A DNA stretch of 64,000 nucleotides from Phycobacter azelaicus. Lineage in GTDB: Bacteria; Pseudomonadota; Alphaproteobacteria; Rhodobacterales; Rhodobacteraceae. How positions within the stretch are numbered: position 1 is the first letter of the stretch; the number at the start of each line of letters is the position of its first letter. The notes beneath the pieces are model-generated. The model searched no databases. It was given only the letters and a program-made list of their open reading frames with translations, and was not told the origin of the DNA. The stretch spans positions 1,750,001-1,814,000 of the forward strand of contig NZ_WKFH01000003.1 in the NCBI RefSeq assembly GCF_014884385.1, given 5' to 3'. A program made the position numbers and the translations under genes. This document shows positions 53,738-63,550 of this stretch, piece by piece.

Positions 53738-54505
53738 ATGACTGGCACTTCACAAATGAAGGTATCCGACGAAGTCGCGATCACCATCGACGGAATGAAC
53801 AAGTGGTACGGCTCTTTCCACGTGCTGCGCGACATCAACCTGACGGTCTACCAGGGCGAGCGAATCGTGATCTGTGGCCCCTCCGGCTCGGGTAAATCCA
53901 CGCTGATCCGCTGCATCAACGCGCTGGAGGAACACCAGCAGGGCTCGATCACCGTGGATGGCACGCTCTTGTCGTCGGATCTGAAGAACATCGACAAGAT
54001 CCGCTCCGAGGTTGGCATGTGCTTCCAGCACTTCAACCTGTTCCCGCATCTTACGATCCTGGAAAACTGTACGCTGGCCCCGATCTGGGTGCGCAAGACG
54101 CCCAAGAAGGAAGCTGAAGAGCGCGCGATGCACTTCCTCGAGAAGGTCAAGATCCCGGATCAGGCGAACAAGTACCCAGGCCAGCTTTCGGGTGGTCAGC
54201 AGCAGCGTGTGGCGATCGCGCGCTCGCTGTGCATGATGCCGCGCATCATGCTGTTCGATGAACCCACGTCGGCGCTGGACCCCGAGATGATCAAGGAGGT
54301 GCTCGACACCATGATCGAACTCGCCGAAGAAGGCATGACCATGCTGTGCGTGACACACGAGATGGGGTTTGCCCGTCAGGTGGCGAACCGGGTGATCTTC
54401 ATGGATGCGGGCCAGATCGTTGAACAGAACGAGCCTGAAGCCTTCTTCAACAACCCGCAAAGCGAGCGGACGCAGCTGTTCTTGAGTCAGATCCTCGGGC
54501 ACTAA
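53738..54505 (+). CDS. aapP: general L-amino acid ABC transporter ATP-binding protein
   Basis: A 255-residue ABC ATPase. Walker [10 protein letters not shown] at residues 48-56, signature LSGGQQQR near 150, Walker [15 protein letters not shown], and the H-loop [13 protein letters not shown]. It energises AapQM. AAGGAGG precedes ATG 53738. A perfect terminator follows. Confidence 0.96.
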   Translation: MTGTSQMKVSDEVAITIDGMNKWYGSFHVLRDINLTVYQGERIVICGPSGSGKSTLIRCINALEEHQQGSITVDGTLLSSDLKNIDKIRSEVGMCFQHFNLFPHLTILENCTLAPIWVRKTPKKEAEERAMHFLEKVKIPDQANKYPGQLSGGQQQRVAIARSLCMMPRIMLFDEPTSALDPEMIKEVLDTMIELAEEGMTMLCVTHEMGFARQVANRVIFMDAGQIVEQNEPEAFFNNPQSERTQLFLSQILGH

Positions 54506-54531
54506 GCTCCGGGATGACAGGGCAAAAAATG

Positions 54532-54559
54532 ACCCGCCGGGGTGCCCCGGCGGGTTTTT
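54532..54559 (+). terminator. intrinsic terminator after aapP
   Basis: ACCCGCCGGGG (54532-54542), then TG, then CCCCGGCGGGT (54545-54555) and TTTT. A very stable hairpin 26 bases after aapP. Confidence 0.9.
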
Positions 54560-54580
54560 CTGTTTGTAGGCAGGGGGCGC

Positions 54581-55078
54581 TCAGGCGCCCAAGAGTTCAC
54601 GCGGTACGGTGAAGTCGAGCACTTTGCCGCTGCTCCAGGTCAGATCGTTCCAGGTGTCAATGTCGAACCTCGCGATCAGCGTTGCGCCTGTTGGGAAATC
54701 GTCAAAGCGCGAGTGGTCCGGAGGATGGTTCACGATGGCATGGGCAAAAGCGGCAATACCGGGATTGTGCCCCAGGATCATCGTTTGCGGATGGGCGGCT
54801 TCTCTCAGCACCTGAAAGATGATGTCCGAGCTGGCATGATACAGCCGTTCGGTGAACACAGCGGGTACCTTCATTCCCAAAAGCTCGTAGGTTTCGCGCG
54901 TGCGCTGCGAGGAAGAGGACAGAACCTGGTCCGGGAGCTGTTTCATATCCCTCAGCCAGTCCCCCAGCGCCTTGGCCGAGGCCCGGCCCCGTTTGTTCAG
55001 TGGGCGGGAATGATCGCTTGGGGCGCTTGTGTCCCAGGCGGATTTTGCATGGCGGGTCAGAATGAGGGTACAGGTCAT
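54581..55078 (-). CDS. sixA: SixA-type histidine phosphatase
   Basis: A 165-residue member of the histidine phosphatase family. The nucleophile motif is LILTRHAKSAW (RH at residues 9-10), with a second acid/base site in SSSQRTRETYELL and a late ILGHNPGIAAF. SixA proteins remove phosphate from phosphohistidine on Hpt domains or on PTS proteins. It overlaps the upstream Fe-S protein gene by four bases (ATGA). Confidence 0.88.
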   Translation of the reverse strand: MTCTLILTRHAKSAWDTSAPSDHSRPLNKRGRASAKALGDWLRDMKQLPDQVLSSSSQRTRETYELLGMKVPAVFTERLYHASSDIIFQVLREAAHPQTMILGHNPGIAAFAHAIVNHPPDHSRFDDFPTGATLIARFDIDTWNDLTWSSGKVLDFTVPRELLGA

Positions 55079-55749
55079 GTCTTGTGAAAATAACTCATGT
55101 GATGGGCTGATTGCGCCGGATCGCGATCTATACCCCGGCTCAGGGGGCAGGCAAGTCGGGCAAGGCAGCCGTTGGACAGGCAAAGGGTCCCGCTTTGGGT
55201 CTCCAGGTGATTGTGACAGGCTGACAGGTCATAGGGGCCACCGTCAACCAGGGCGTGTGCCGGGCAGGTCGTTAGACACGGGCGCTCCGCGCAGGTCTCG
55301 CAGGGGGAGCTCCGCAAGGGCGGTGCCGGTATTTTTATGTTCTGTCGCAAATGCAAAGCGCCCCTGTAGGAAATCAACATGCCAACAGTATCATGGACCA
55401 GCATATGCGACGGGGATGTGAAAGCCCGGCCTGAGGCCAGCGCCCAGTTGATGAATGGCCGATAGGGTGGTCCGCCAAAGGGGTAGTAGGTATCAGCGTC
55501 AAACTGCTGGGCTAAGCAATCAACCACGCGATGAGACCAGCGATCCAAGGGATCTGGCCTGCCATCCTTGAACTCAGGGGCGGACTGGAGCCGCCTCCAG
55601 CTTCCTTCTGTGGCCAGCCCCAGCAAAATCAGGGTCCCCGAGGTCACCGCCTGCACGGGTGTTTTGCCCGGATGAACCGCGCCCAGAATGGCCAGCTCCT
55701 GCGTTTGGGCAGCGTCCAGAATTTGTTGATATGTGACAACGGCTGTCAT
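55075..55749 (-). CDS. 4Fe-4S ferredoxin-type protein of unknown role
   Basis: A 224-residue cytoplasmic protein. The N-terminal 140 residues are not a recognised enzyme domain (FGGPPYRPFINWALASGRAF, SPSHMLVHDTVGMLISYRG). The C-terminal part carries cysteines SPCETCAERPCLTTCP, and later CLSNGCLARLACP, enough for one or two [4Fe-4S] clusters. It resembles the C-terminal ferredoxin part of QueG-like proteins but has no cobalamin domain. It is translationally coupled to sixA. AAGGAG precedes ATG 55749. Confidence 0.72.
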   Translation of the reverse strand: MTAVVTYQQILDAAQTQELAILGAVHPGKTPVQAVTSGTLILLGLATEGSWRRLQSAPEFKDGRPDPLDRWSHRVVDCLAQQFDADTYYPFGGPPYRPFINWALASGRAFTSPSHMLVHDTVGMLISYRGALHLRQNIKIPAPPLRSSPCETCAERPCLTTCPAHALVDGGPYDLSACHNHLETQSGTLCLSNGCLARLACPLSRGIDRDPAQSAHHMSYFHKT

Positions 55750-55858
55750 GGGCGCTCCTTGCGAGTGCCCACGATCTTACCTCCCGACGAGAGGTTGCCA
55801 AAAGAAAACCGTCCGGATCGGGGCGGATTCCTTCAATATGGTATTGGGAGGAAGGCGA

Positions 55859-56719
55859 TCAGGCGCGGATCATGGATCCGGCGCCGTGGTCGGTAAACAG
55901 TTCCAGTAGAACCGCATTCGGGACCCGTCCATCGACGATGGTGCAGGCGCGCACGCCATTTCGCACTGCCGAAAGGGCGGTTTCGGTCTTGGGGATCATA
56001 CCGCCTGCAATGACGCCCGATTTCGTCATTGCCTCCACATCGGCGGCTTTGAGTTCTGTCACGACCTCTCCGTCGGCATTCTTTACGCCCGAGACGTCTG
56101 TCAGCAGCAAAAGCCGGTCCGCGTTGAGCGATTCGGCAATTGCCCCGGCAGCGGTATCGCCGTTTATGTTGAAGGTCTCGCCGTCGCGGCCTGCGCCGAT
56201 GGGAGCGATCACCGGGATGATGTCGTTCTCGAACAGGTGATGCAGTACCGCGGGGTTCATCTCGACCGGGGTGCCAACAAAACCAAGATCCGGGTTGGTC
56301 TCTTCACAGGTGATGAGGTCCGCGTCCTTGCCGGAAAGCCCCACGCCCATGCCGCCTTGGGCGTTGATCGCCTGCACGATGCGCTTGTTGACGAGGCCGG
56401 ACAGCACCATCTCCACCACTTCCATGGTAGCCTTGTCGGTGACGCGCTTGCCATTTACGAAATCCGATTTGATCTGCAACTTTTCGAGCATTGCATTGAT
56501 CATCGGGCCGCCGCCATGGACGATGACCGGGTTCACTCCAACCTGGCGCATCAATACGATATCACGGGCAAAGGTCTCCATCGCTTCGTCGCTGCCCATG
56601 GCGTGGCCGCCCAGCTTGATGACGACGATGGCCCCGTCGTAGCGCTGCATATAGGGCAGGGCACTGGACAAAGTCTCTGCGGTGGCAATCCAATCGCGGT
56701 TCATATCTTGTTTCTTCAT
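55859..56719 (-). CDS. argB: acetylglutamate kinase
   Basis: A 286-residue amino-acid kinase-fold enzyme. [19 protein letters not shown] at the start gives the phosphate-binding glycines. [15 protein letters not shown] binds acetylglutamate, and [20 protein letters not shown] is the ATP-side block. It phosphorylates N-acetylglutamate in arginine synthesis. ATG 56719 follows AAGGGA. It is downstream of engB in the conserved yidC-MOSC-engB-argB order, though an SDR gene is inserted on the other strand. Confidence 0.96.
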   Translation of the reverse strand: MKKQDMNRDWIATAETLSSALPYMQRYDGAIVVIKLGGHAMGSDEAMETFARDIVLMRQVGVNPVIVHGGGPMINAMLEKLQIKSDFVNGKRVTDKATMEVVEMVLSGLVNKRIVQAINAQGGMGVGLSGKDADLITCEETNPDLGFVGTPVEMNPAVLHHLFENDIIPVIAPIGAGRDGETFNINGDTAAGAIAESLNADRLLLLTDVSGVKNADGEVVTELKAADVEAMTKSGVIAGGMIPKTETALSAVRNGVRACTIVDGRVPNAVLLELFTDHGAGSMIRA

Positions 56720-56841
56720 TGCTGGGATCCCTTTGGCCAAGCGTGTTACGCGGTTCTGCGCCTGCTGCCAAGTGCGCCGTTGCAGCGGCGGGCCGGAATG
56801 ATAGGGTCGCAGCATCCATCCCTCAGACTGGAACACACCCC

Positions 56842-57570
56842 ATGAGCCAGAAGACGCTATTGCTCACCGGAGCCAGCCGCGGCATTGGTCATGCGACCGT
56901 ACGCCATTTCAACGCCGAAGGCTGGCGGGTCATCACCTGCTCGCGTCAGCCGTTCCCGCAGGAATGCCCCTGGGGCGGCGGAGAGGAGAATCACGTCCAA
57001 CTGGACCTCTCTGATCCCAGCGATACGATCAATGCCGTAGGGGTGATTCAAGAGCGTCTCAACGGGCGTCTGGATGCCCTGGTCAATAATGCCGGGATTT
57101 CGCCGAAGGGTCCGAACGGAGAGCGTCTCAATACGCTGGATACGGATCTCATGACCTGGGGCAAGGTGTTCCATGTGAACTTTTTCGCCTCGGTGGTGCT
57201 CGCGCGCGGGCTGAAGGATGAACTGGCCGCCGCCAAGGGATCGGTGGTCAATGTGACCTCCATTGCAGGCAGCCGGGTGCATCCCTTCGCTGGTGCGGCC
57301 TATGCGACCTCAAAAGCGGCCCTGGCGGCGCTGACGCGGGAAATGGCCCATGATTTCGGCCCGCTTGGTGTGCGCGTCAATGCGATCGCGCCGGGCGAAG
57401 TGGAAACGGCGATCCTGTCTCCGGGAACAGAACAGATCGTGGAAAAACTGCCCATGCAGCGCCTTGGCCAGCCGGAAGAGGTCGCCGCTGCGATCTATTT
57501 CCTGTGTTCAGGGGGCAGTTCCTATATCTCGGGGGCCGAGATCGAGGTTAATGGCGCCCAGCATGTCTGA
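56842..57570 (+). CDS. SDR-family oxidoreductase
   Basis: A 242-residue short-chain dehydrogenase. TGASRGIG at residues 9-16 binds the cofactor, NNAGISPKG follows, the serine is in [11 protein letters not shown] and the catalytic pair is YATSKAA. The C-terminus has [12 protein letters not shown]. It uses NAD(P)H to reduce or oxidise an unknown alcohol or ketone. It lies on the plus strand between argB and engB, interrupting an otherwise minus-strand run. Confidence 0.9.
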   Translation: MSQKTLLLTGASRGIGHATVRHFNAEGWRVITCSRQPFPQECPWGGGEENHVQLDLSDPSDTINAVGVIQERLNGRLDALVNNAGISPKGPNGERLNTLDTDLMTWGKVFHVNFFASVVLARGLKDELAAAKGSVVNVTSIAGSRVHPFAGAAYATSKAALAALTREMAHDFGPLGVRVNAIAPGEVETAILSPGTEQIVEKLPMQRLGQPEEVAAAIYFLCSGGSSYISGAEIEVNGAQHV

Positions 57571-57585
57571 CGGGCGCCGGAGGCC

Positions 57586-58236
57586 TTAGTCGATACCAGC
57601 GATGATCGCCCGCAAGGTGGCGACCCCGTCGCCCTTTTCCGAAGAGGTCAGAACGATCTCAGGATAGGCGGCCGGGTGTTTCGAAAGCGCGTCCCGTACC
57701 TGATCCATCACCTTGTCCAGATCCTTGGCCTTGACCTTGTCCGCCTTGGTCATCACGCATTGGAACGTCACAGCAGCGCTGTCCAGGAGCGCCATGATCT
57801 CTTCATCGACCTTCTTGATGCCGTGGCGGCTGTCGATCAGCACAAAGGCGCGACGCAGGGTCTGACGGCCGCTGAGATAGCGTTTCAGCAGCTTCTGCCA
57901 TTTTTCCACCACGGCGAGGGGGGCATTGGCATAGCCATAGCCGGGAAGATCCACGAGGTAGAGATCGGGTCCTTGGGTGAAATAGTTGATTTCCTGCGTG
58001 CGCCCCGGCGTGTTCGATGCGCGCGCCAGCCCCTTGGTGCCAGTAAGCGCATTGATCAGGCTCGATTTGCCCACGTTGGAGCGGCCCGCGAAACAGACCT
58101 CCGCCCGGTCGGCCTCGGGCAGGCCGGACATGGCGACGACGCCTTTCAGGAATTCGGACTGGCCTGCAAAAAGTTTGCGACCTTTTTCTGCCGTGGCCTC
58201 ATCCGGGGCCTCGGCCAACGGGAACTGCATCTGCAT
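57586..58236 (-). CDS. engB: ribosome biogenesis GTPase EngB (YihA/YsxC)
   Basis: A 216-residue GTPase. G1 GRSNVGKSS near residue 50, G2 threonine in RASNTPGRTQEIN, G3 DLPGYGYA, G4 TKADK and G5 in TSSEKGDGV. It assists late 50S assembly. Its ATG overlaps the MOSC gene stop by one base. An internal start further downstream is unlikely because the family needs this N-terminus. Confidence 0.96.
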   Translation of the reverse strand: MQMQFPLAEAPDEATAEKGRKLFAGQSEFLKGVVAMSGLPEADRAEVCFAGRSNVGKSSLINALTGTKGLARASNTPGRTQEINYFTQGPDLYLVDLPGYGYANAPLAVVEKWQKLLKRYLSGRQTLRRAFVLIDSRHGIKKVDEEIMALLDSAAVTFQCVMTKADKVKAKDLDKVMDQVRDALSKHPAAYPEIVLTSSEKGDGVATLRAIIAGID

Positions 58237-58988
58237 CAAAGCACCTTTACCGGGTCGCCAAGGCGGATATCCCCACCGCGCACGACCTCTGCATAGACCG
58301 AGAAATCCTGATGGCCAAAGCTGCCGTTCAGGGTTTTGAGTGTATCTGCATCGCGAAGGCCCGTGGCCGGGTTCGCAGTGGTCGCCATGCAGCGCTGGGT
58401 GCGTTCGCGTACCAGGAAGACCGCCGCACCGATCTGCACTTCGCGGCCCAGCCAATCATGCTCTACCCAGGCGTCCTCCAGATCGAACCAGATATTGCCA
58501 CGCCAGCGCAAGGGCGACAGATCTTGCCCCATCGCGGCTTCGACTGCGCGGTGAGAGGCGAGATTGCACAAAGTCACCGAGGGAAAATCGGTATCTGTCA
58601 TCCCACGGCCTGGAACGCGCACGATCCGCGCCGAGGCTGCGCGCCCTGTCGGCATCAGGGGACGGACCCAATCCAGAAAGCGGGGCAGATCTTCGCTTGT
58701 GTCCGGGTTGAAGGTGAGCGGATCGCGTGCTGGGTGGCTCAACGTCACCGTGCCTGCCGCAACATCATATGCTGACGTGATAGCCATCAGTTGCGGGGCC
58801 TTGGCAACGCGGCTGAAGTTGGAGCAGGGCGCCCAGGCGCTGTCATCTGCTGAAGATGCTTCATGAGCAACCGCCCAAACGCGATCGCCGGGCATAGTCT
58901 GCCCGGCGGTCAGCGTGACGCTCTCCAGCGCCTCCCGGCCATGTGATTTGACCGGGTGGCGCCAAATTTCCGTAACGGTGTGCGTCAT
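58236..58988 (-). CDS. MOSC-domain protein
   Basis: A 250-residue protein of the MOSC family (molybdenum cofactor sulfurase C-terminal). HPVKSHGREALESVTL starts an MOSC_N-like domain. Further on there are GRGMTDTDFPSVTLCNLAS and the conserved cysteine segment ERTQRCMATTANPATG. Such proteins handle sulfur or molybdenum cofactor substrates such as hydroxylamino purines; this one's reaction is unknown. It overlaps yidC by four bases and engB by one. Confidence 0.88.
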   Translation of the reverse strand: MTHTVTEIWRHPVKSHGREALESVTLTAGQTMPGDRVWAVAHEASSADDSAWAPCSNFSRVAKAPQLMAITSAYDVAAGTVTLSHPARDPLTFNPDTSEDLPRFLDWVRPLMPTGRAASARIVRVPGRGMTDTDFPSVTLCNLASHRAVEAAMGQDLSPLRWRGNIWFDLEDAWVEHDWLGREVQIGAAVFLVRERTQRCMATTANPATGLRDADTLKTLNGSFGHQDFSVYAEVVRGGDIRLGDPVKVL

Positions 58989-60796
58989 TTCTCCTCCGTC
59001 TTGGCGTCGCGCTTGAGGCTCGACTTGATGTTGCCGAAGACGTCCGGCTTGTACCCGTGGTGACGCATGATCAGGTACTGCTGGATAAAGGTGATGGTGT
59101 TGTTCGCGATCCAGTAGACGACAAGACCCGAAGCAAAACCACCCAGCATGAACATGAAGACCCAAGGCATCCAGGCAAAGATCATCTTTTGCGTCGGATC
59201 AGTGGGCGCCGGGTTCAGTTTTTGCTGCAGCCACATCGACACGCCCAAAAGGATGGGCAGGATACCGATAAAGATCAGCGACAGAATGCTCTCGGGGCCG
59301 GGCGCTGCAAAGGGCAGCAGGCCAAAGAAGTTCATGAGCGAAGTTGGGTCCGGCGCGCTGAGGTCCTGGAAGGGGCCAAAGAACGGTGCGTGGCGCAACT
59401 CGAGCGTGACGAAGATTACCTTGTAGAGCGAAAAGAAGATCGGGATCTGAATCAGGATCGGCAGACAGCCCGCAGCGGGATTCACCTTTTCCTTCTTGTA
59501 GAGCTCCATCATCTCCTTTTGCAGCTTCTGGCGATCGTCGCCAGCGCGCTCTTTCAGCTTCTCCATCTCGGGCTGCAGTTCCTTCATCTTTGCCATGGAG
59601 GCGTAGGACTTATAGGCCAGCGGGAAGACGAGGATCTTGATGAAGATGGTCAGGCCAATGATCGCCCAGCCCATGTTTCCGATCAGGGCATTGAGCCAGT
59701 GCAGCACTGCAAAGATCGGCTTGGTCAGGAAGAAGAACCAGCCCCAGTCAATGCTGTCGAGGAAGCCTTCGATCCCATCTTTTTCATAGCCGCGGATGGT
59801 TGCCCATTCCTTGGCACCGGAAAACAGCATGGTGGTCACTTCGGCGGACTGACCATCGGCCAAAGACTGCGTGGGCAGCACGATGTCGGTCTGGTAGATC
59901 TCGCGGCGCTCGTCGTATTTCGCGATCGAGCGGAAGCTTTGACCCGGCTCGGGCACCAGCGTGGACATCCAGTAATGATCGGTAAAGCCGATCCAACCGT
60001 TGGTTTCGATCTGCTTCACCTCGGCGCGCGCGCCATCGCGCGGGTCGGGTTCGAAATCGACCATGTCATCATAGTCGATCTCGGACAGCTCGCCGTCGGC
60101 CATACCGACAACGCCTTCGTGCAGGATGAAGAAGTTCTTGAGGTCTGCGGGTTCACCATGGCGGGCCAGCGTGCCGTAGGGGGCCAGCGAAACTGTGGCA
60201 CCGCTTGCGTTCTGAACGGACTGGGTTACCGAGAACAGGTAGTCTTCATCCACCGAGATGGTGCGGGTAAATGTCAGTCCCTTACCATTGTCCCAGGTCA
60301 GAGTGACTGGGGTGTCAGGCGTCAGGGTTTGCGTCTCGTCTGCGGTCCAGACGGTGTTGGCGCCCGGGACGTCCTCAAAGGTTAGGCCAGCGCCCGGCGC
60401 CCAACCATAAAGCGCGTAAAAGGCTTCGGGTTGACCGACCGGTGTCAGCACGTGGACGATATCCGCATCCTCATCCAGGGATTCGCGGTAGTCTTTCAGG
60501 GCAAGATCGTCGATGCGTCCGCCCTGCAGCGAGATGCTACCCGCTAGGCGCTCTGTATCGATTCTCAGGCGTGGGGCGCTTGGCGCGTCTGCCTCGGCGC
60601 TTGGCTGTGTGCTGAAGGTAGCGTCGCTCTGAGCGACGGCCGGGGCGTTTGCGGTCGTGCTTTCCGGTGCCGTTTCAGTTGCGACCGGCTGTGGTGCCGT
60701 TTCGGGCTCCGGAGGTGGGAAAAAACTGTACCACCCGAGAATCACCAGGAAGCTGAGCGCTGTTGCGAGAATGAGATTCTTGTTCTGATCGTCCAT
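58985..60796 (-). CDS. yidC: membrane protein insertase YidC
   Basis: A 603-residue Oxa1-family insertase. An N-terminal membrane anchor (LILATALSFLVILGWYSFF) is followed by a long periplasmic domain and a C-terminal five-helix insertase core with MAKMKELQPEMEKLKERAGD and PAAGCLPILIQIPIFFSLYK. It inserts inner-membrane proteins alone or with Sec. The start ATG 60796 is 21 codons into a longer open frame. No rpmH or rnpA lies upstream, although those genes commonly do. It overlaps the MOSC gene. Confidence 0.96.
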   Translation of the reverse strand: MDDQNKNLILATALSFLVILGWYSFFPPPEPETAPQPVATETAPESTTANAPAVAQSDATFSTQPSAEADAPSAPRLRIDTERLAGSISLQGGRIDDLALKDYRESLDEDADIVHVLTPVGQPEAFYALYGWAPGAGLTFEDVPGANTVWTADETQTLTPDTPVTLTWDNGKGLTFTRTISVDEDYLFSVTQSVQNASGATVSLAPYGTLARHGEPADLKNFFILHEGVVGMADGELSEIDYDDMVDFEPDPRDGARAEVKQIETNGWIGFTDHYWMSTLVPEPGQSFRSIAKYDERREIYQTDIVLPTQSLADGQSAEVTTMLFSGAKEWATIRGYEKDGIEGFLDSIDWGWFFFLTKPIFAVLHWLNALIGNMGWAIIGLTIFIKILVFPLAYKSYASMAKMKELQPEMEKLKERAGDDRQKLQKEMMELYKKEKVNPAAGCLPILIQIPIFFSLYKVIFVTLELRHAPFFGPFQDLSAPDPTSLMNFFGLLPFAAPGPESILSLIFIGILPILLGVSMWLQQKLNPAPTDPTQKMIFAWMPWVFMFMLGGFASGLVVYWIANNTITFIQQYLIMRHHGYKPDVFGNIKSSLKRDAKTEEK

Positions 60797-60931
60797 TGGG
60801 GACCGCCACCTCGTGCATGGAATGACAGGGTGTGGTTCAACAGAGGTGAGCCGCAAAGGTCAAGCGGAATCGGGAAAATCGACGGCGTCATAGCGCCGCC
60901 GACCCGGGGTTTCCTACGGAAATTTGCGATT

Positions 60932-62476
60932 TCAGGGGTTCTGACGCCCGATTACAGGTGCGTCCTGCAGTTTGGCCTGATGCGCAGTCATCCAGTCGAG
61001 TGTCTGGTCAAAGGGCATGGGACGGCCGATGCCAAAGCCCTGAACATGATCGCATCCCAGTTGTGACAGCAGCGCATGTTCCCCAACGGTTTCCACACCT
61101 TCGGCGAGCGTTTCGAGGTCAAGGCGTTCGGCCATGGTCAGGATCGCCGCGATCAGTTTCTGCTGTTCGGGGTCGCGGTCCGATTTCATCACGAAGGAGC
61201 GGTCGATCTTGATGCGCGATATATTGAAACGGCGCACGGCAGAGATTGATGCGTGGCCGGTGCCAAAGTCATCCAGCTCGATTCGGCAGCCCATCGCGCT
61301 GAGTGCGGCGATATTGCGGGTAACCACATCGTCAGGCTGATCGGTCATCACGGTTTCCAGCACCTCGACCGAGAGACGGTCCGGCGACAGCCCAAAGCGC
61401 TCGAGTTCCCAGCGCACATTATCGGCAAGACCCGGATTGCGAAGCTCTTGGGTGGCAAAGTTCACGCCAACCGAGGGCACTTCGACCCCGGCGGCATCCC
61501 AGGCCTTCATCGCGGTCAGGGAGTGAAACAGCATCACTTGGCTCAACCGTTCCATCAGGCCGGCCTCTTCGAGGGCAGGCAGGAAGCTGTTTGGCGGAAT
61601 GAGACCCCGGACCGGGTGCATCCAGCGGGCAAGCGCCTCAAAACCCGAAACGCGGCCTGTGTCAGTGGAAATCTGTGGCTGAAACCAGGGCACGATCTGA
61701 CCCGACTCCAAAGCCTCTGCAGCTTCCTCCCGCAAATTGCAGCGCGCCTTGTTGCGGTGGTAGATGTCCGCCGAATAGACGCGGATGCCAGAGGGGCCGT
61801 TCTGTTGGGCATCGGCCAGGGCCGTGGCTGCTGCGCTGGTCCAGTCCGATGGCTTCGCGCCTGGCGCGCGACTGCGCATGCAGAACCCGATCGAGCAGGA
61901 GACATAAACGGACGTGCCATCAAGGCTGATCGGTTCTTCAACGGCTGATTGCATCCGCCCTGAAAGCTGAACGCAGGATTCCAGATCCAGCTGCAGAACG
62001 GGGGTCAGGCAGACGCCGAATTTGCTGTCACCGATCCGCGCTACGGTGTCCTTGTTGCGCAGGGTGCTTGCGATGCGATCACCGCAGCGCTGAATGATCT
62101 GGTCGCCGGCTTCCTGGCCATAGCGGTCGACGATGTCTTTGAAGTCGTCGATTTCAATCAGGTAGATGACCGACCTGAGGCCTGTGTCGCTGGTTTCCTC
62201 GAACACCTCGCGCACTTCGGTTTCAAATCCTTCACGCAGGATCATGCCGGTGATGCTGTCGCGCGGTGTGCCAAGGCTGCGGGAACGATCAAAGCCTCCA
62301 AGTGCCGCAAAAAGCACCGGTAGACCAAGTGCAACCCACAACAGAGCCGCCTCACCGCCAAGCCAGAAGGTCGCCAGCGTCAAGGCAGGCAGGAAAGCCA
62401 GCACCGGAGGCGTGAACAACGCCGGGGCTACTTTTCTCCTGAAGCGCGTCAGCAGACCTGATTGGAATTTGGGCAT
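60932..62476 (-). CDS. cyclic-di-GMP phosphodiesterase (degenerate GGDEF plus EAL)
   Basis: A 514-residue protein. Two N-terminal transmembrane segments (ALFTPPVLAFLPALTLATFW, ALLWVALGLPVLFAALG) precede a GGDEF-like domain in which the signature is replaced by RIGDSKFGVC, so no cyclase activity is expected. The EAL domain is intact: FEALARWMHP, LDDFGTGHAS, KIDRSFVMKSD, LAEGVET and VQGFGIGRPM. It would hydrolyse c-di-GMP to pGpG. The start is taken as ATG 62476 with AAAGG upstream. Confidence 0.9.
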   Translation of the reverse strand: MPKFQSGLLTRFRRKVAPALFTPPVLAFLPALTLATFWLGGEAALLWVALGLPVLFAALGGFDRSRSLGTPRDSITGMILREGFETEVREVFEETSDTGLRSVIYLIEIDDFKDIVDRYGQEAGDQIIQRCGDRIASTLRNKDTVARIGDSKFGVCLTPVLQLDLESCVQLSGRMQSAVEEPISLDGTSVYVSCSIGFCMRSRAPGAKPSDWTSAAATALADAQQNGPSGIRVYSADIYHRNKARCNLREEAAEALESGQIVPWFQPQISTDTGRVSGFEALARWMHPVRGLIPPNSFLPALEEAGLMERLSQVMLFHSLTAMKAWDAAGVEVPSVGVNFATQELRNPGLADNVRWELERFGLSPDRLSVEVLETVMTDQPDDVVTRNIAALSAMGCRIELDDFGTGHASISAVRRFNISRIKIDRSFVMKSDRDPEQQKLIAAILTMAERLDLETLAEGVETVGEHALLSQLGCDHVQGFGIGRPMPFDQTLDWMTAHQAKLQDAPVIGRQNP

Positions 62477-62542
62477 GAGCAGACCTTTCCCCTTCAGCAC
62501 ATGGGTGCAGGTTGAGACTAGGGGCTGCTTCTGACTGCGGAG

Positions 62543-63430
62543 TTAACGCAAAGCGGGAATCTCGTCCGAATCTGAGGTCTCGACAGTGTTTTTCAGCTCC
62601 AAACCGGCAAAATCGAACAATTTTGGGTCCAAAAGGTGAGATGGGCGCGCATTCATCAGCGCTCGGAACATCACCTGACGGCGTCCAGGACTGTTTGATT
62701 CCCACTGGTCGAGGATCTGTTTGACCTGCTGACGCTGCAGCCCGTCCTGACTGCCGCAAAGGTCGCAGGGAATGATTGGGTAATTCATGGCCTTGGCGAA
62801 TTTTTCGCAATCAGCCTCGGCCACATGTGCGAGGGGACGAAACACGAACAGGTCGCCTTCTTCATTGACAAGTTTCGGTGGCATAGTGGCCAGACGGCCA
62901 CCATGGAACAGGTTCATGAAGAAGGTCTCCAGAATGTCGTCGCGATGATGTCCCAGAACCACGGCCGAACAGCCTTCTTCGCGGGCAATCCGGTACAGAT
63001 TGCCGCGCCGTAGCCGCGAGCAGAGCGCGCAATAGGTGCGGCCCTGCGGCACCTTGTCGACGACAATGCTGTAGGTGTCCTGGTACTCGATCCGGTGTGG
63101 CACGCCCATCTTTTCCAGAAACTCCGGCAGAACCGTGGCCGGAAAGCCCGGCTGGCCCTGATCCAGATTGCAGGCCAGAAGATCCACCGGCAGAAGGCCG
63201 CGCCATTTCAGTTCGTAAAGCACCGCGAGCAGCGTATAGCTGTCCTTGCCGCCGGACAGGCAGACCAGCCAGCGCGGCGTACTGCCATCGGCGCGGCGTT
63301 CCACCATACCGTATTGTTCAATCGCCTCACGGGCATAGCGTACGATGCGTTTGCGCAGCTTCTTGAACTCGGTGGTAGAGGGCGCACCGGCAAATAGTGG
63401 GTGGATTTCGTCCAGATCATCATCAAGCAT
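62543..63430 (-). CDS. ttcA: tRNA 2-thiocytidine biosynthesis protein TtcA
   Basis: A 295-residue PP-loop ATPase. PP-loop [13 protein letters not shown] near residue 59, [4Fe-4S] ligands in [11 protein letters not shown] and PCDLCGSQ, and [19 protein letters not shown] between them. It thiolates C32 of certain tRNAs. It lies upstream of the EAL gene with 66 bases between, and divergent from the DUF3833 gene. Confidence 0.95.
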   Translation of the reverse strand: MLDDDLDEIHPLFAGAPSTTEFKKLRKRIVRYAREAIEQYGMVERRADGSTPRWLVCLSGGKDSYTLLAVLYELKWRGLLPVDLLACNLDQGQPGFPATVLPEFLEKMGVPHRIEYQDTYSIVVDKVPQGRTYCALCSRLRRGNLYRIAREEGCSAVVLGHHRDDILETFFMNLFHGGRLATMPPKLVNEEGDLFVFRPLAHVAEADCEKFAKAMNYPIIPCDLCGSQDGLQRQQVKQILDQWESNSPGRRQVMFRALMNARPSHLLDPKLFDFAGLELKNTVETSDSDEIPALR

Positions 63431-63550
63431 GACGGCCCCCTAGCCGCTGAAACGCCTTTTGCCAAGAAGAATCCGTGAAACCTGTTCCGAAGCGCCGCCC
63501 GTGTCATCCAAACCTGCTTTCGCAGCGTAGACCCTCAAAAGGAGACGATG

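Noticed and set aside
59057..60385. A 442-codon open frame antisense to yidC
   Set aside because: It lies wholly within yidC and has a histidine/arginine/aspartate-rich shadow composition.
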